Counted from the first letter of the stretch, positions 10,930 through 23,049 are shown. The stretch is 64,000 bases of DNA from Spongospora subterranea f. sp. subterranea (GCA_049724395.1 JAUGWO010000071.1:1-64000), one strand, 5' to 3'. Program-made: numbers and translations. Notes: generated by a model from the sequence alone, not told the origin.

Positions 10930-13500
10930 CAGAGTATCAACGACCATGAACGGCAGGGATGGCGCCATCAACCGTGTTCTTGTCTTTCAACCGCACCCAT
11001 GACATTCGCGTGAGAAGGCAAACGTCGGATTAGATTGGCGTTTTCAGGCACCTCACCCTTCTGATTTTGGACCTTTCAGCGATTGTTGAACTGGTGTTGT
11101 GTATATTCGACCAATAGGACGCGTAGATTCTTGGGCGGTTCCCAATGCCGATATGGACCACGGATCAGAGATGGCAACGCATCACCAGTCAGGATTATCG
11201 CCAAACCAGCCATGTCCGGTGGTGTCATCGGGGACGGGGTTGACGATGGCGGATGGGCGCCAGCCCTGTTGCATTGTCCACACGCCCAGGAAATGATCGC
11301 CCCGTCACGATCGTCCGGTGACCTCCATGACGATCAGAAGGAACCGACACCCACCAGTCCGTCGACCCCCCTTTCGCCTTTTCGCGTTTTCACGAAAACA
11401 GTCAAATCAGTTTCGTGAATTGTGTATTCTCGATTGTTCTTCTCTTGTGTTCGATGATTCTTATCTTCATCTTGTCTTAATGTTTTGACTTGGCCGTGTT
11501 CGTTCGTTTACTCATTTCGGTGTTGAATTGCGACCTGGATTTTCCTGAAATGCGGCCATGGCTTTGTTTCTTGGTTGAAATCGGATGCGGGTTGTGGAAC
11601 CTTCGCTGTGTTGTTCGTTGATCGCTGAACGCCGTTGTGTTGCTTGTTAGTACCCTCATCATGCAATATGTGCCCGAACTCTAGGGAGAACTGGATATGC
11701 CAAAGCTGCTCTGGTACATTCTGCGGCAGGTTGGCAATTATTTTTCATTGAACTGTCCAACTGTTATGTCAATGGGTAAAGTTCTTGGCAGTTTTCTGAT
11801 AGAACGTTTTCCAATTTTCATGCGAAAACCATCAGATGAAGTTAACCCGTTTTCGTCAATAAAAGTTAAAGAACGGAACTTGTTGTTTCCCGCTTCTGTT
11901 GATTATTCTCGGCTCGTTTAGGCGCTGTTTTTGTTCGACGAATGTGTGAACACCTCTCACATTTTGTCTCAGATACGCGTCCGGGCACATGGCGCAGCAC
12001 TATCGGAATACAGGACACGCCATCGCCTGTGGCTACGACGACCTATCTTTTTGGTGCTATTCATGTGATAGCTACATCAGCTATCTCCATATCCGACCCG
12101 TGTGTTTGTCGCCTATTGCCACTACCATCAGCTGAAATTCTCGAAGGACGTTCCCCAACCGTTTGAAGGCGAATAACCTTCATCGGTCGCCGTTGGGGTA
12201 TGGCCGAAAACGTCTCACCTCTATCAAACACCCTGTTCTCTCAGATCACACGTTTAATCAACATATTTAATCGTCGTTTCTTCACATGAATTTGTCTGGA
12301 ATGTAGGAATGTTTTTTGTTTATTTTTAAATCAAAATGGATTTCGTTGACAACTCGAGCTCCTGTCGTGGTACATTAGACGTTCACTGTCGACATATGGC
12401 CACTTCAGCAAAGCGATGCCGTCAGCTAGTTGGAGCGGCATCTTTACTCTGCTGATGGCAACATGAAACGCGTTACCCAGTGAGCGACAGTGTCGAATGT
12501 CATTCTAAGAGGTATGGACGTGAAGAACATGTTACTGCTGCGGTCTCATGGCAACTGCCATCATGTCGCCATCCTTTAGACAGTTTGACCTCTACAACAC
12601 CACACCCCTTCGCCAGAGAGGGCTGGACTATGCTGGCGAAGTAAGTCCTCTTGACATCCTCCTTGCAGACCCCTGCAGATCGAAGCTCTCTGTGCCCATC
12701 GCTTACACTAACCACTCATTGAGAGTAGAGTCGACACTCCTGAGAGCTCGAACATCACCTCCAGGTCGTACGAGACCTGAAGAGGGGAGATATTCGTAAT
12801 GGAGGGCTATCTTGAACGTCTAACCTCCGAGAGCTTCCCGGATACCTTTTCTTATCCAGAAAAAAAAACGAGAGTTATTGGTGACCTGGGGCCACCCGTG
12901 CTAGTTCTAGAGCAACAGATCGCATGAAGGGCGGTTACTGCAGTGGGAGTCGCGTTCCTCTAGACTGGCTCAGCTCTACCGCAGCGGCGATGGTATGGAG
13001 CTAGAGCTACCGTACCCTTACAAGAGAACTCTAACGATAGCTTGGGCTGCCGCTCTGTACTGTTGCCTTCAACGTGTTTGAGAATGTTGTGAAATGACCC
13101 CTTCTCCTCTTCAAAACGCACTGGATCTGATGATGAGCAAGTGTGCAGAGGTATTCCTGCGTTGAAGACCTAGCCATGAAATACCTTACCGTGTCCCTGC
13201 GAACTCGGGTCCAATGTTCAGAGGCGAAATGATAAAGATGATGGAAGACGAGAGAGTTTTCTACAGCGATGACGCATACCAGAGTACAACGCCAAGATCA
13301 CAGAAACTGGTAAATTCATGCCCGATATCTTGAGATGCGACTCCAACGGCTCCTGGTTCAGCGTATTTCGTATCAATCCCAAATGTGCTTATTATCAAGG
13401 ACAACTGTTCGTAGATGCTGAATGTCCGTTTACCTTACTGGAACTGATTTTCGTCACAATGGGTAAACAACCGGAGGGGGCAATCGAAAGAAAGGCGCCG
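10930..13500. other. Long stretch without a recognisable gene
   Basis: Both strands have only short, unrelated frames. A stretch at 13,318-13,450 on the plus strand (NGSWFSVFRINPKCAYYQGQ) looks protein-like but belongs to no family I recognise and overlaps the 3' side of TAM41. Runs of short pyrimidine tracts and AG dinucleotides around 12,540-12,700 could be exon borders, but no coherent protein emerges. Confidence 0.3.
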
Positions 13501-13512
13501 AAATACCAATTT

Positions 13513-15594
13513 TCACCGCTGAAAGGACTTTATTGCTTTGCTGTAGGCGTATTGCAGAGATTTCCCAATACCGGCCGTATAGACACCTTTCAGGGTTTGC
13601 CAGGCGGTCGCCTCCAGACCAATATCGCGAATCGCCTTCCTTAGAACTGAACCCACCCTGGATGGGTTTTCGACCAGTCCAGGGCGCCATGATTCTGGTG
13701 CCGTCGGGGATGGCGTTGACACCGAATTGGTGGCGTCTTCTGAGACGACTAACTCCTCGAAGCATTTCTGTCGAACGCGTACCGGCAAGCCTGCCAACAG
13801 ATGGCAAACGGCGTCAACGTCCTCAACGAGCGACGACGTGAAAGTATCTGGCCTGAACAGAGAAAGTTCATCGTTAGATCAGGCACAAAAAATAAATAAA
13901 TTCAGCAAACGTAATGCGAAGATGGGAAGCGGGACGAAGTCAACTGAAGTTTCTAATTAAGAACAAACGGTGGGAAAGTACGAAGAAAAAAATTTGTGGT
14001 CGTAAATCGTACAATGACGCTTTGGATGAGATGAGACCTTGTCTCTGGGCATCTGCGATGTGCGGGGCGTACAGACGACGGAATCCGGCGAGATTGGAGT
14101 CGATGATGTTGCGCAGCTTGAATGGGTTCTCCCCGATACCTAGCGCAGAAACACACGATGTTGATTCAGAGCAACACACAGCAACTCTATGTTTATGGTC
14201 GAGCGCCAGGCGGAAAAACTTTCGAATCGACAATTTGACGCACAATACAATCAACGAGAAAAAAATGTTGAATTATTGTAAGCAATTAAGCGTGATGGAA
14301 CAGTTTTGCTATGAAACAACCGACAACAAAACTGTGTGCGACCTATCGGTATTGTTGGGAATCAATAAATTTGAAAATACCTAGCGACATGCGAATATCG
14401 CCACAATATGAAAGACCGGCGATTGTCAGGAACAGTTCGCGGTCGGTGAACCGGGCAGGGGAGAGTAGCAGCGCGGCTCGCAACGCCGCCCGACTGTTAG
14501 CCAGAAGAGCCTCACGCATGGCCGATGGCAATTGAATTAATTCTGCCTGTTGAAACCTGTTAAATTGCCATGTGGCCTGTTCCAAACCTGACAAAAAAAT
14601 AGAAGCAATTTGGATGAAAAAAAAAACAAAAGAACCCTCAAATAGAATCATGCGTGATGAAATCCAGGGAGAATCAAAGTATTTTCAATTGCAAACATGT
14701 TGCTTTTCTAATTGAACATCACATAAATCTCAAATAATCCACAAATACGTTCTTGATAAAAAATTTCCTTAGAAACAAAAGACCCAGTTATATTGCTAGA
14801 TCGAATTCTAGTGAGGAAAATGAAAAAATCTTAGAATACTGAAGAAGATGAGTGTAGAAAGTGCGTTGATGCGTTACCGGTTTGTGTAATCGGCCACTAA
14901 CGTAGAGCGTTGACCATGTGCTCAAATCCTGATACAGATCATCCATAGCAATGACACCGTATTTCACAGTCTGACCCCACATACACAATCACTTTTTAGA
15001 TTAGCAGATAACGACGGAGAAACAAGTGAAAAAGATCGAACTAAAATTTCAGGAAATGAAGAGCGCATTCAACAAGAGTGCAGTTAACAGAAAAATCAAA
15101 AAATTGATAAGGTTTTTTCGAACTTGAAGAATGAGGCCAACGTTTTGGAGAAAGTTTAGTGCAATACACTGATGACACCGGTGCGGCGATCAGGCAAACC
15201 CGTAAAGGTGCAAAGAAACAGGATACAAACGCAGGTGCAAAGCTGAAACAATATGGAAAAAACCTCATCGTACAGTTTCCGCATCCAATTTCACAAACGG
15301 GTTGAAATGGAGCCCGGCCGCCGTACGTTGAAATCGGGCGATATACTCTGGACCCAGGGCGCGGGCCAGGCCCGAGTAGTGCATTTCGTGGCCATAGGCG
15401 AAGTTGGCCGTGTGCCATTCCAGCGGATCCCGCACCCCGAAAATCAGGTCGACCATCGACCCGGCCCCGCCCCCGTGCCGCATCACCTTCGACCCGTACG
15501 CCATGGCGAACTCCATCGCCGGGAACTGGCCCACGATCGCCTGCAGGGCGACGGTCGACGAACAGCGCCGCCCGCCCCTGCGCCATCGAATCAT
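13513..15594 (-). CDS. TAM41: TAM41, mitochondrial CDP-diacylglycerol synthase
   Basis: TAM41 makes CDP-diacylglycerol from phosphatidic acid and CTP on the matrix side of the mitochondrial inner membrane, the first step towards cardiolipin. Five exons are read: 15594-15274, 14970-14878, 14546-14381, 14139-14013 and 13852-13513, giving about 348 residues with all phases in register. Hallmarks in order are [13 protein letters not shown] and [20 protein letters not shown] (nucleotidyltransferase core), [49 protein letters not shown], and the C-terminal [20 protein letters not shown]. The start chosen is the first in-frame ATG; it gives an arginine-rich N-terminus ([13 protein letters not shown]) typical of a mitochondrial presequence. 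Length fits the family. Intron 1 is about 300 nt, longer than the others. Exon 3 uses the acceptor at 14,547, which keeps the frame. Confidence 0.88.
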
Positions 15595-15946
15595 GTTGGT
15601 TGGGCTGGGGGGCAATGGCGCCAAGCCGTTGGTCAATCCACCCCGTAAAGACGATTATTCAGTCGTAGCGCCATTTACCACGGAATTCATAACGCCACAC
15701 TGCAGCAGATTAAAAAACCGCCATTCTTTTTTTGTTATGTAAAATGTTATTTGTTAAATTGGATTTGCTAATCAACGTTCAGCTAAAAAGAGATCTTTCG
15801 TGTCCAGTCCCTTTTGTGCAATAAACGACATTCCTTGTTTTGGCACCGGCGGACTGGGAGGAAAAGAACTTCAGTAGAACTTCGTAAGTTTTGTTGAGAG
15901 CGGTGTTGGTGACTGACTGATAGGACCGGTCTATGGTAGCGTTGAT

Positions 15947-16614
15947 AGGGGGGATAGATCACTGGGTCGTTAATGATACACATTCCTCGACCGGATTGAC
16001 TGAGGAGTGCCGACAGGGGGATAGATCACACGGTGGTCAATGATACACATTCCCCGACCGGATTGACTGAGGAGTGCCGACAGGGGGATAGATCACTGGG
16101 TCGTTAATGATACACATTCCCCGACCGGATTGACTGAGGAGTGCCGACAGGGGGATAGATCACTGGGTCGTTAATGATACACATTCCCCGATTGGATTGA
16201 CTGAGGAGTGCCGACAGGGGGATAGATCACTGGGTCGTTAATGATACACATTCCCCGATTGGATTGACTGAGGAGTGCCGACAGGGGGATAGATCACTGG
16301 GTCGTTAATGATACACATTCCCCGATTGGATTGACTGAGGAGTGCCGACAGGGGGATAGATCACTGGGTCGTTAATGATACACATTCCTCGACCGGATTG
16401 ACTGAGGAGTGCCGACTGGGGGATAGATCACTGGGTCGTTAATGATACACATTCCCCGACCGGATTGACTGTGGATTGCCGACAGGGGGATAGATCACTG
16501 AGTCGTTAATGATACACATTCCTCGATTGGATTGACTGAGGAGTGCCGACAGGGGGATAGATCACTGGGTCGTTAATGATACACATTCCCTACCGGATTG
16601 ACTGATGGTTGCCG
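15947..16614 (+). repeat. 67-nt tandem array, about ten copies
   Basis: Units follow the pattern GGGGGATAGATCACTGGGTC, GTTAATGATACACATTCC, then a variable C/T block and GGATTGACTGAGGAGTGCCG. Copies differ by a few bases (CCGACC versus CCGATT, and ACACGGTGGTCAATG in the second copy). It sits between TAM41 and the receptor gene and contains no open frame of note. Confidence 0.92.
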
Positions 16615-17720
16615 TTACCGTGATATGTTGCGTTACAACAGGACTTAACCAGGTCGTTGAGGACGTTCACCTCGTACCAACAAGTTGACTTGAAGACTGG
16701 TCAGACTACTTCCCTCTTTGCCGACCCGGTACGTTCTTCTGCTGAGTTAATATGGTATGACTCTGTACACCTATCACTGTAATCACACTCGATCATTATA
16801 TCATCGGAATGTGAATAGCTGGTGTGAACTTGATCATAACGATGTTCAGATTGGGCGGTTCGGTCGATGAAGGCCAATTCATCAGCTGGTGAAGTATTGT
16901 TGACCTGAAGCAATGTGGTTCATAAAGACTCTTGCGTGGAGATTGTTTAGGAAGATTCTTTCTTGAAAACCGAGATTGGCAAAACGAAACTGTAGCTTTT
17001 ATTTAACTTTGACGTTGACGAGTAGATTTTGATCTGTTATCTGTTTCCATTCGTATGCTTGATTGCTTTTCAAAGTCTGCCAATTTCTTGCACGTCAGAA
17101 ACAACTGTCTTCATGATTTCTAGCGCTAATGCTGTACTAATTGTTAACGTTAGCTCTTGTTGAAATAATCATAGTCAAAATTGCCAAATCTGCAACGAAC
17201 GAAATGACGCATTTCAATCATAGGCATTTATCAGATCAATCCTCGATCTACTCGTGTAAACTTGGTTCATATACAGCTCATGCTGGGGTCGATACTGCCC
17301 AGGCGCTTTAATGCTCATCAACGAACGCCGTGTTTACGAGTTTCTGTTATGGATGCTTGTATTTTCTGTTTGTGCGATCAGATAGCGTTGAATAGCCACA
17401 AACAACCTGAATCGCCGATTGTGACCTTAGAAGCTTGTCTTCTTCGCAGTTGGTTAGAGAGCCAATGAAATATCCAGATTATCTGATGAGTAATCCTGGA
17501 AAACCCAAGTTGATATCAATCACACGTGGCAGTGAAAACCTCCAGACGCAATCCAAGATTGAAATGACTGCTTGATCACATGATCAAATCGATTATATTG
17601 TGCAATATTCCGACATTCAAACAGAACTTGTTCAGAGCAACTGATAGTTGTAGTTGTTCGGAGAAGTAACGAGCAACACCTGATCACATAGGGCAACCAT
17701 CAACTGGGAGCACAAAAGAC
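16615..17720. other. Intergenic stretch, no recognisable gene
   Basis: AT-leaning sequence without recognised coding potential. Its right part probably includes the upstream region of the receptor-RGS gene. Confidence 0.35.
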
Positions 17721-17854
17721 CATTGTCTGTCCATGACCATTCTATACGAACGAGAGATGGACTAGAGTCAACCGCTCAGACAAAGGCAGAATCGACATCT
17801 CATCATCACAGTCTCGAGTTCCTTGACCGATATCAACAGAATCACCGAAAGATC

Positions 17855-19919
17855 ATGGTATGGTACCAGGACCGCGTTAGTGCTCAATCGGCCCGTTGTC
17901 ACTCAATGTGGCAGCACGATGTAGCTTTGGTCATGACGATATTGTTCAGTATCGTCGACATCGTGGTCGTCGTGCCCATGCTGATCCTATTTGTCAAGCG
18001 ACGTGATTTGCAGCCGATCAAGGCGCGTAATCCGATCGTCAGTGTCAGCCTGATTTGTGGCCTGTTGATATTGCCCATCCACGATTTATGGGTCTGGCAA
18101 CTTTCGATCTCGTGTCTGGCCACGGTTGAGATCCCGATTCTGGCGCCATTCGTGTTCGATATGTCGCTGGCCAGGGCCGCGTCTCTGTACGCCAATTATC
18201 GCATCACCAAAGCGAAGGTGATCTCGCACTCGCCATCACTGAAGATGTCGGCTGTTGACTCCTGGTTCCTGAGCAATCAAGGCATAGTTCGAACACGTTT
18301 TCTGGCGAAAGTTATTTTTGCGGATTTTTCGCTGCACTGCACGATTTTACTGATTGTCATGGGTTTTGTCACCGACGCTGTGTCTCAAGAATGGCCTTTC
18401 TGTGTCTCCGAAGACGCCCTGCAAAGTGTCCTGGTTCAGATGTTTCTCAGCGCTGTAGTCAACATATATTTCGTGGTGAAATTGCAAGTTTGCACGGATA
18501 GATTTCTAATCAAGGTCGGAACAAATTTTGTTCCTTTCTGTTGGACGTTTGATGTGCTGATTGTCGATTGTCGTCGCAGAGGGAGCTAAAACAGGTCGCG
18601 ATGCTGTTTATTCTGTTTGTGATGTTCACAGCTTGCATGGGTGCCTTCCCCGAATTGGCCGCCATTCGTAAGCGCATGAAATCAGAGAGTTTTGTAAATT
18701 TCGCCCATTTTCGCGTTTGGCATTGAGCTCATAGTTGTGAACCCATTCTCCAAAACTCAGTCGTTATGCAAAGTTGTTCTATCCATTGAGAGTGCAGGTC
18801 GCGACCATGGCCCCAATTTTTAATGTGCTTTTGTAGAACTGGTGTTTTTCACTTTTCCATCGTATTCCTTGTTGCATTCGAAAATAGCTCTCCATCCATT
18901 CTAATTGATATTGCCACAGCGTATCCTGTTCACTCGACGTTCACGTGGCTCAATTTCCACATGATATTCTTCTGTATGGTGATCCAGCCGCTGCGATATT
19001 CCTATCACTTCGAGGCTCGGAGCAATCACCAGAGTTCGGTCGGTGTCGAACAGGTATTGGCGATGGATGCGGGAGCGGAGGCGTTCTCGTCGTATCTACA
19101 GACCGGTGTGTTCTGTTTTATATCACTGTTTCCCCCTGAGATTAGCTCCTTCGACCAGCTTTCACGAACTTCCTATCTTGAGCCAACTCACGTTTTGACA
19201 ACTTTCAGGATGTGTTCACTGTTGTGAAAGTTCTACGATTTCAGGTGTTAGTGGAAATTTCAACGGATGTCTTTCGGTTAATGGTTGACAAATCACAGCA
19301 ATTTTGCGTGTTTCCGTTGTGATCTGATACAGAAGCGTTGATATATATTTTCGATTCTGAAGCCCAATATGCCAATTTGGGATTGCCACATATGATGACT
19401 GATACGTGTTGGACATTCATCGTGACCAGTCCCCGAGTATTAATGATTGTGTTTGCTCAGAATTCTGTGTCGAAATGTTCGTGTTTTGGAAGGCCATCCA
19501 GAGATTGAAAAAGAATTGGAATGTGAATGAAACCGCACAACGTCGAGCGTCGCATGGTCCAGTTCGGCAACCGTCTAGCGGAGCAAACTTAAAATCAATA
19601 TCGGTTGCAATTACTAGCTGCGAAGATGAAGCCAGACAGATGTTCTTCGAGTTTTTCACTCCAGAAGGCCGATACGAACTGAACGTTTCCGATCATCTCA
19701 GGAAGAATTTGGCATCTCTGTTTCAGCAGCAGGAAAGAGAAAATTCGACCGTTGGCGAGGGGCGGCGAATCTTCTCAAAACGAGCAGAGCAGGGGTTTGA
19801 TTATCAACGACAAAATATTCGACCCAGCGTGGCTGGAAATCCGAAGTTTACTGAATGAGGGGCCCTTCAACAGATTCTTAGATACCCCGATTGCCAAGCA
19901 ATTGCTACATTTAGGGTAA
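17855..19919 (+). CDS. Seven-transmembrane receptor fused to a C-terminal RGS domain
   Basis: It is probably a plasma-membrane sensor that speeds GTP hydrolysis by a heterotrimeric G-alpha subunit. Exons 17855-18514, 18580-18693, 18837-18861, 18920-19105 and 19461-19919 join in phase. Hydrophobic helices include VALVMTILFSIVDIVVVVPM, NPIVSVSLICGLLILP, PILAPFVFDMSLARAA, ILLIVMGFVTDA, VQMFLSAVVNIYFVV, VAMLFILFVMFTACMG and FHMIFFCMVIQPL. The RGS box begins VEQVLAMDAGAEAFSSYLQT, is split by a 355-nt intron, and continues EFCVEMFVFWKAIQRLKK, EARQMFFEFF and IFDPAWLEIRSLLNEGPFNR. Similar fusions are known as plant RGS1 and fungal GprK-type proteins. 17855 is the first in-frame ATG, though the open frame begins about 44 codons upstream. 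One extra base in a GGGGTTT run near 19,796 shifts the frame within the RGS box. Confidence 0.78.
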
Positions 19920-20325
19920 TAGCATGGTTTGTCATATGACGTGGAGATAATCATACAAAACATAATGAAAAACACACCCTGTACGATTCCTTGTCTAACG
20001 ACGCTCCGCCAATCGCATTGTAGCTGCCCCACGATCAATCGTTCAAGGTATCACGCCCGTGCGTCTGGACCACGTCTTGATGTTCCCCCGGGCGGCGCTC
20101 GCTGGGGCCACGAATCCGGTTGATCGGCCAACACACAATCCACAGAGGTAGGGTTGCATTCTGAGTCAAAACGGACCCGACGATACATCACGTTTGTTAG
20201 CACCATGAACGTTGGCCTTCGTTGGTTCCTTGTTTGCCGCCCATTTTGATTGATACAGCGAAGCTAATCTTGACCTTCTTTCTTTTTCGGATTGGTGTGA
20301 CGCCGCCGCATTTTTGTTTTTCCAA

Positions 20326-20690
20326 AACATCCCAGCAGGATGCACGTACCTCAATGGGTAGCGACCTGAAAGAAGGTCTGATAACAATGGGTCAAGAACT
20401 TGGTCGAGGGCTAGCGACAGCCTTATCAAACACTTCAAACAACGAAATCAAACGATATTGCTCCAGCAGATTATTTGTTTCTTTGTTCTGGTCCATTAAC
20501 AACTTGCGCTGTTGAACAATGTTTCCTGGGAATGCTGTGTAAGATCGGACAGTCGTTTGATTCGTTGTTTGAAGTGTTTGAAAAGGCTGGCGCTAGCCCT
20601 CGACCAAGATCTTGACCCACTGATATCCGACCTTCTTCACGTGGCTACCTCCTTTGAGGTAAGTGCATCCTGCTGGGATGTTCTGGAACC
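20326..20690. repeat. Inverted duplication of a 125-bp segment
   Basis: The segment at about 20,326-20,455 reappears in the opposite orientation at about 20,563-20,690. Both read as GTTTGAAGTGTTTG on opposite strands, followed by CTAGCCCTCGACCAAG and GTGCATCCTGCTGGGATG. The arms differ at perhaps ten positions and are separated by about 110 bases. The conceptual products (RLALALDQDLDPLISDLL) are similar on both strands, so the segment may come from a coding region. Confidence 0.7.
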
Positions 20691-20712
20691 ACCAATAGAT
20701 AAAAACCTAATA

Positions 20713-20751
20713 CTCCCTCCGTCCCATAAAAACCTATCGAAAAACAGTAAT
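20713..20751 (+). repeat. 39-bp inverted repeat, left end, Stowaway/mariner-like
   Basis: It begins CTCCCTCCGTCCCATAAAAA, preceded by TA, and ends CAGTAAT. An exact reverse complement lies at 32,351-32,389. The CTCCCTCCGT tip is the hallmark of Stowaway-type (Tc1/mariner) ends. Together the two copies bracket an 11.7-kb segment. Confidence 0.85.
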
Positions 20752-20832
20752 GTACTTTTCGACATCGTTCTGAACCCATTACGCTTATAGATTGAAAATT
20801 TTCCCAGGCGATGGCAAATCCGGCATCATCCG

Positions 20833-21666
20833 TTGTTTCCAATGGCCCTTGTTAGACTAAATTTGATCACCGCATCTCCTTCAGAAAGTGGTCGGATCCA
20901 ACCACAATCAATGAATGATCAATATGACGTTGTCGCTGATGAATATGCTCAAATCGTTTATCCACGAGATGAAGCCACTCGCTTCACCACACTCATGTCG
21001 GATTTCAAGCATCTTGTTGCTTTCGCGACACAATCTCCCAATCTTTTCAGGCGAACCCGTTTAGCAATAAGCAATCTGCTGAATGCACGATCGTCCCAAG
21101 AAGTTCTTGAAACTTCATTGGCAGTTGAAGGCACAGCTGCTTTTTCAGTTCTACCTCCGCTACGTGGGCCAGCCCAACGCGGCCGGCATATAACGAAAGC
21201 AGATATTAGTAATCATTCACGTCTAACAAAACGTTCAGCAAAAGTACAAAAGGGATGCACCAGCTGCAGGCGTGAAAATCGAGTTCAGCTGGACAACCAC
21301 AGGTCAAATAGCTCGAAATGCCCAATACGACAGCATGATAAGGCAAATGCTGAGGAACCGAAACTAATCTCAGCACCTGAATTTTCAGATATCGACTCCC
21401 TAATGCTCAATGAAGCAATGCACCGCATTCTTGGCTATGGCGACGACATTGAAGAAGCAAGTAGTGAAGTTTTACTTCAAGCAAAGAAACTACTAGAAGG
21501 ACAGTTTGCGAGTAAAGCAGGATTATCTCATCATAATCAGTGGCTTTGTAAAATCGGTAATTTTGTAAAAACATTGTTTTGGTCAGGATTTTCATACATG
21601 TTTTCAGACAATTTGTTGCTAGAATCCGTCCCATTGGTAGATCTTATGAGGCGCGAACAATTGTAA
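20833..21666 (+). CDS. Unrecognised protein with a zinc-knuckle-like motif
   Basis: An uninterrupted frame gives up to 277 residues. The first ATG of the frame near 20,842 is a plausible start, and a later methionine (MNDQYDVVADEYAQ) is another. The N-terminal half is helical. The middle has a basic stretch LTKRSAKVQKGCTSCRREN with the pattern C-x2-C-x10-H-x6-C, identical in spacing to the tail at 809-923. After that follow an acidic patch and a helical C-terminus ending DLMRREQL. A matching spacing in two otherwise diverged proteins points to one mobile-element protein family whose name I cannot give. It lies just inside the left 39-bp inverted repeat. Confidence 0.45.
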   Translation: MFPMALVRLNLITASPSESGRIQPQSMNDQYDVVADEYAQIVYPRDEATRFTTLMSDFKHLVAFATQSPNLFRRTRLAISNLLNARSSQEVLETSLAVEGTAAFSVLPPLRGPAQRGRHITKADISNHSRLTKRSAKVQKGCTSCRRENRVQLDNHRSNSSKCPIRQHDKANAEEPKLISAPEFSDIDSLMLNEAMHRILGYGDDIEEASSEVLLQAKKLLEGQFASKAGLSHHNQWLCKIGNFVKTLFWSGFSYMFSDNLLLESVPLVDLMRREQL

Positions 21667-21672
21667 TAAATA

Positions 21673-22484
21673 CTATATAATTTTGATCGGGACTATTTCA
21701 TACTGATTCAAAAGAGGGTTGAATCGAAATTGAACTCGGTAGCGATCTGAGCTTTCGGCAATGTCAGGTCTTTTGCATTGAGTGCAATAGAAGTGCCCTC
21801 GCCGGACAACATTTTTGAATGTGATATCCCCAAAACATTGGCGAAATTCATCTTTGGTAAAGTTTCGAAAGTTTTTCGCTAGACCAAAAATGCCTTCGGC
21901 AGCACGGGCTTCTTCAAACTTCAAAATATCTTCGAAACAAGAAAAAACAGAAGGCGTGTCCTGGTTTGCAGCGTCACATTCGCCAGCAGAATCAATAATC
22001 ACATCATCCTGGTTTTCATTGTGCAGCCAAGGATCAATGTTTACATCATCCTGTTTCTCCAAAGTCATCGTACAGCAAAGGATCAACATTCAAATCGTCC
22101 TGGTCTGCATTGTCAATATACAGCACAGTATCAGCATTCTATTCGTCTTACGTCATTGATATCATTATCCAGAGCGGGACCAGCATTCAACTCATCGCCA
22201 TAATCCAGAACAACATCGGGATGCTGAGCGTCAACCAGGTCAGAAACAGGCGGAGACACAGCATCCTCTAATGGGCCAGAGTCCGGTTCGAATTCAACCT
22301 CACCATAAACATCGGATATACTCCGTTTACTTGCAAGAGATCGAACGTAAGAAAGGGCGTTCCACATAATCAAAGATGGCAATGGCGGATAATCAGGGGG
22401 ATCCTTGAGCACACGACCACACGTGCTCAAAGTCAAACCTGACAGTGTACATGTGTACACCAGCGACTGATGGATCAGAAGCAA
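21673..22484 (-). CDS. Unrecognised acidic protein with a C-x2-C motif, probably two exons
   Basis: Two minus-strand frames lie back to back. The upstream one (22,484-22,131) is acidic (SDVYGEVEFEPDSGPLED). The downstream one (22,089-21,673) also starts acidic and ends with FGDITFKNVVRRGHFYCTQC and RYRVQFRFNPLLNQYEIVPI. They share D- and N-rich linkers and may form one gene with an intron around 22,090-22,130. The stop lies only 7 bases from the stop of the convergent gene at 21,666, which suggests the two belong to the same element. No family is recognised. Confidence 0.35.
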
Positions 22485-22559
22485 CTAAGTTAGTGGGAAT
22501 TGATGGGATCAGTCGACTGACAGAAATACCTCCCGTTATAATAACTGCTACTCCTATAA

Positions 22560-23045
22560 TGTAAATATAAGAAGTTATGATTATTATTTATATTCTACAA
22601 TTAGAGCAATTGGTATATCAAAAGAACAATTTAAGGAATATGTTAAATATGAGATATTGTATGGTGATATTCCACTTGAATTTAATAAAAAGATGGAACC
22701 TTTTTCCCAAAAAATAAATCGCATTTCCCCCAACTTTTATCAATTCTCAAATTTTTACTTACCATCTCAAAAAATAAAATGCCTCTTTTCAAAATATTCA
22801 ATTTATTTTTTCAACTGAGGGTAAGTAAAGTTTATAACCAGTGAATTCATTATCTTGGTATGAGCAGTGAATTCACTGGCTCAGAAAATCATTTTCAGAA
22901 GACTATGTAAAAGATGAAATGAAAGTTTTTAGAAGATGTATGAAAGTTATTATGTATGAAAGTTATTTGAAATCATTTTTGGTATTTGTAAGAAATCATT
23001 TTTTGATAAATCCAAGAAAGTTTATTTACCCCCCAATTAAATTTA
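22560..23045. repeat. AT-rich segment, diverged relative of the long inverted repeats at 32.4 and 44.8 kb
   Basis: The blocks AAAATAAATCGCATTTCC, CCCCAACTTTTATCAA, TTTTTACTTACCATCTC and, at the end, GAAAGTTTATTTACCCCCCA mirror the order of blocks in the repeats at 32,447-32,729 and 44,773-45,073. It is clearly more diverged than those two. A short AT-rich coding-like stretch precedes it (22,600-22,700, SKEQFKEYVKYEILYGDIPL). It lies in an otherwise GC-balanced region. Confidence 0.5.
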
Positions 23046-23049
23046 GACT

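Noticed and set aside
14546-14580. Frameshift at the start of TAM41 exon 3
   Set aside because: Using the acceptor ending at 14,547 (TTTCAACAG) instead of the one upstream keeps the frame, so no disruption is needed.
15041-15586. Minus-strand frame of 181 residues rich in G, R and A
   Set aside because: It overlaps TAM41 exon 1 in another frame, and the recognisable TAM41 protein explains the sequence.
20713-20751. Plant contamination suggested by the Stowaway-like CTCCCTCCGT tip
   Set aside because: Such tips follow from shared mariner ancestry and occur outside plants. The neighbouring genes and the perfect inverted partner argue that the sequence belongs to this contig.
22281-22310. tRNA T-arm (GGTTCGAATTC)
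   Set aside because: No matching acceptor, D or anticodon stems exist around it; no tRNA gene was found in the window.
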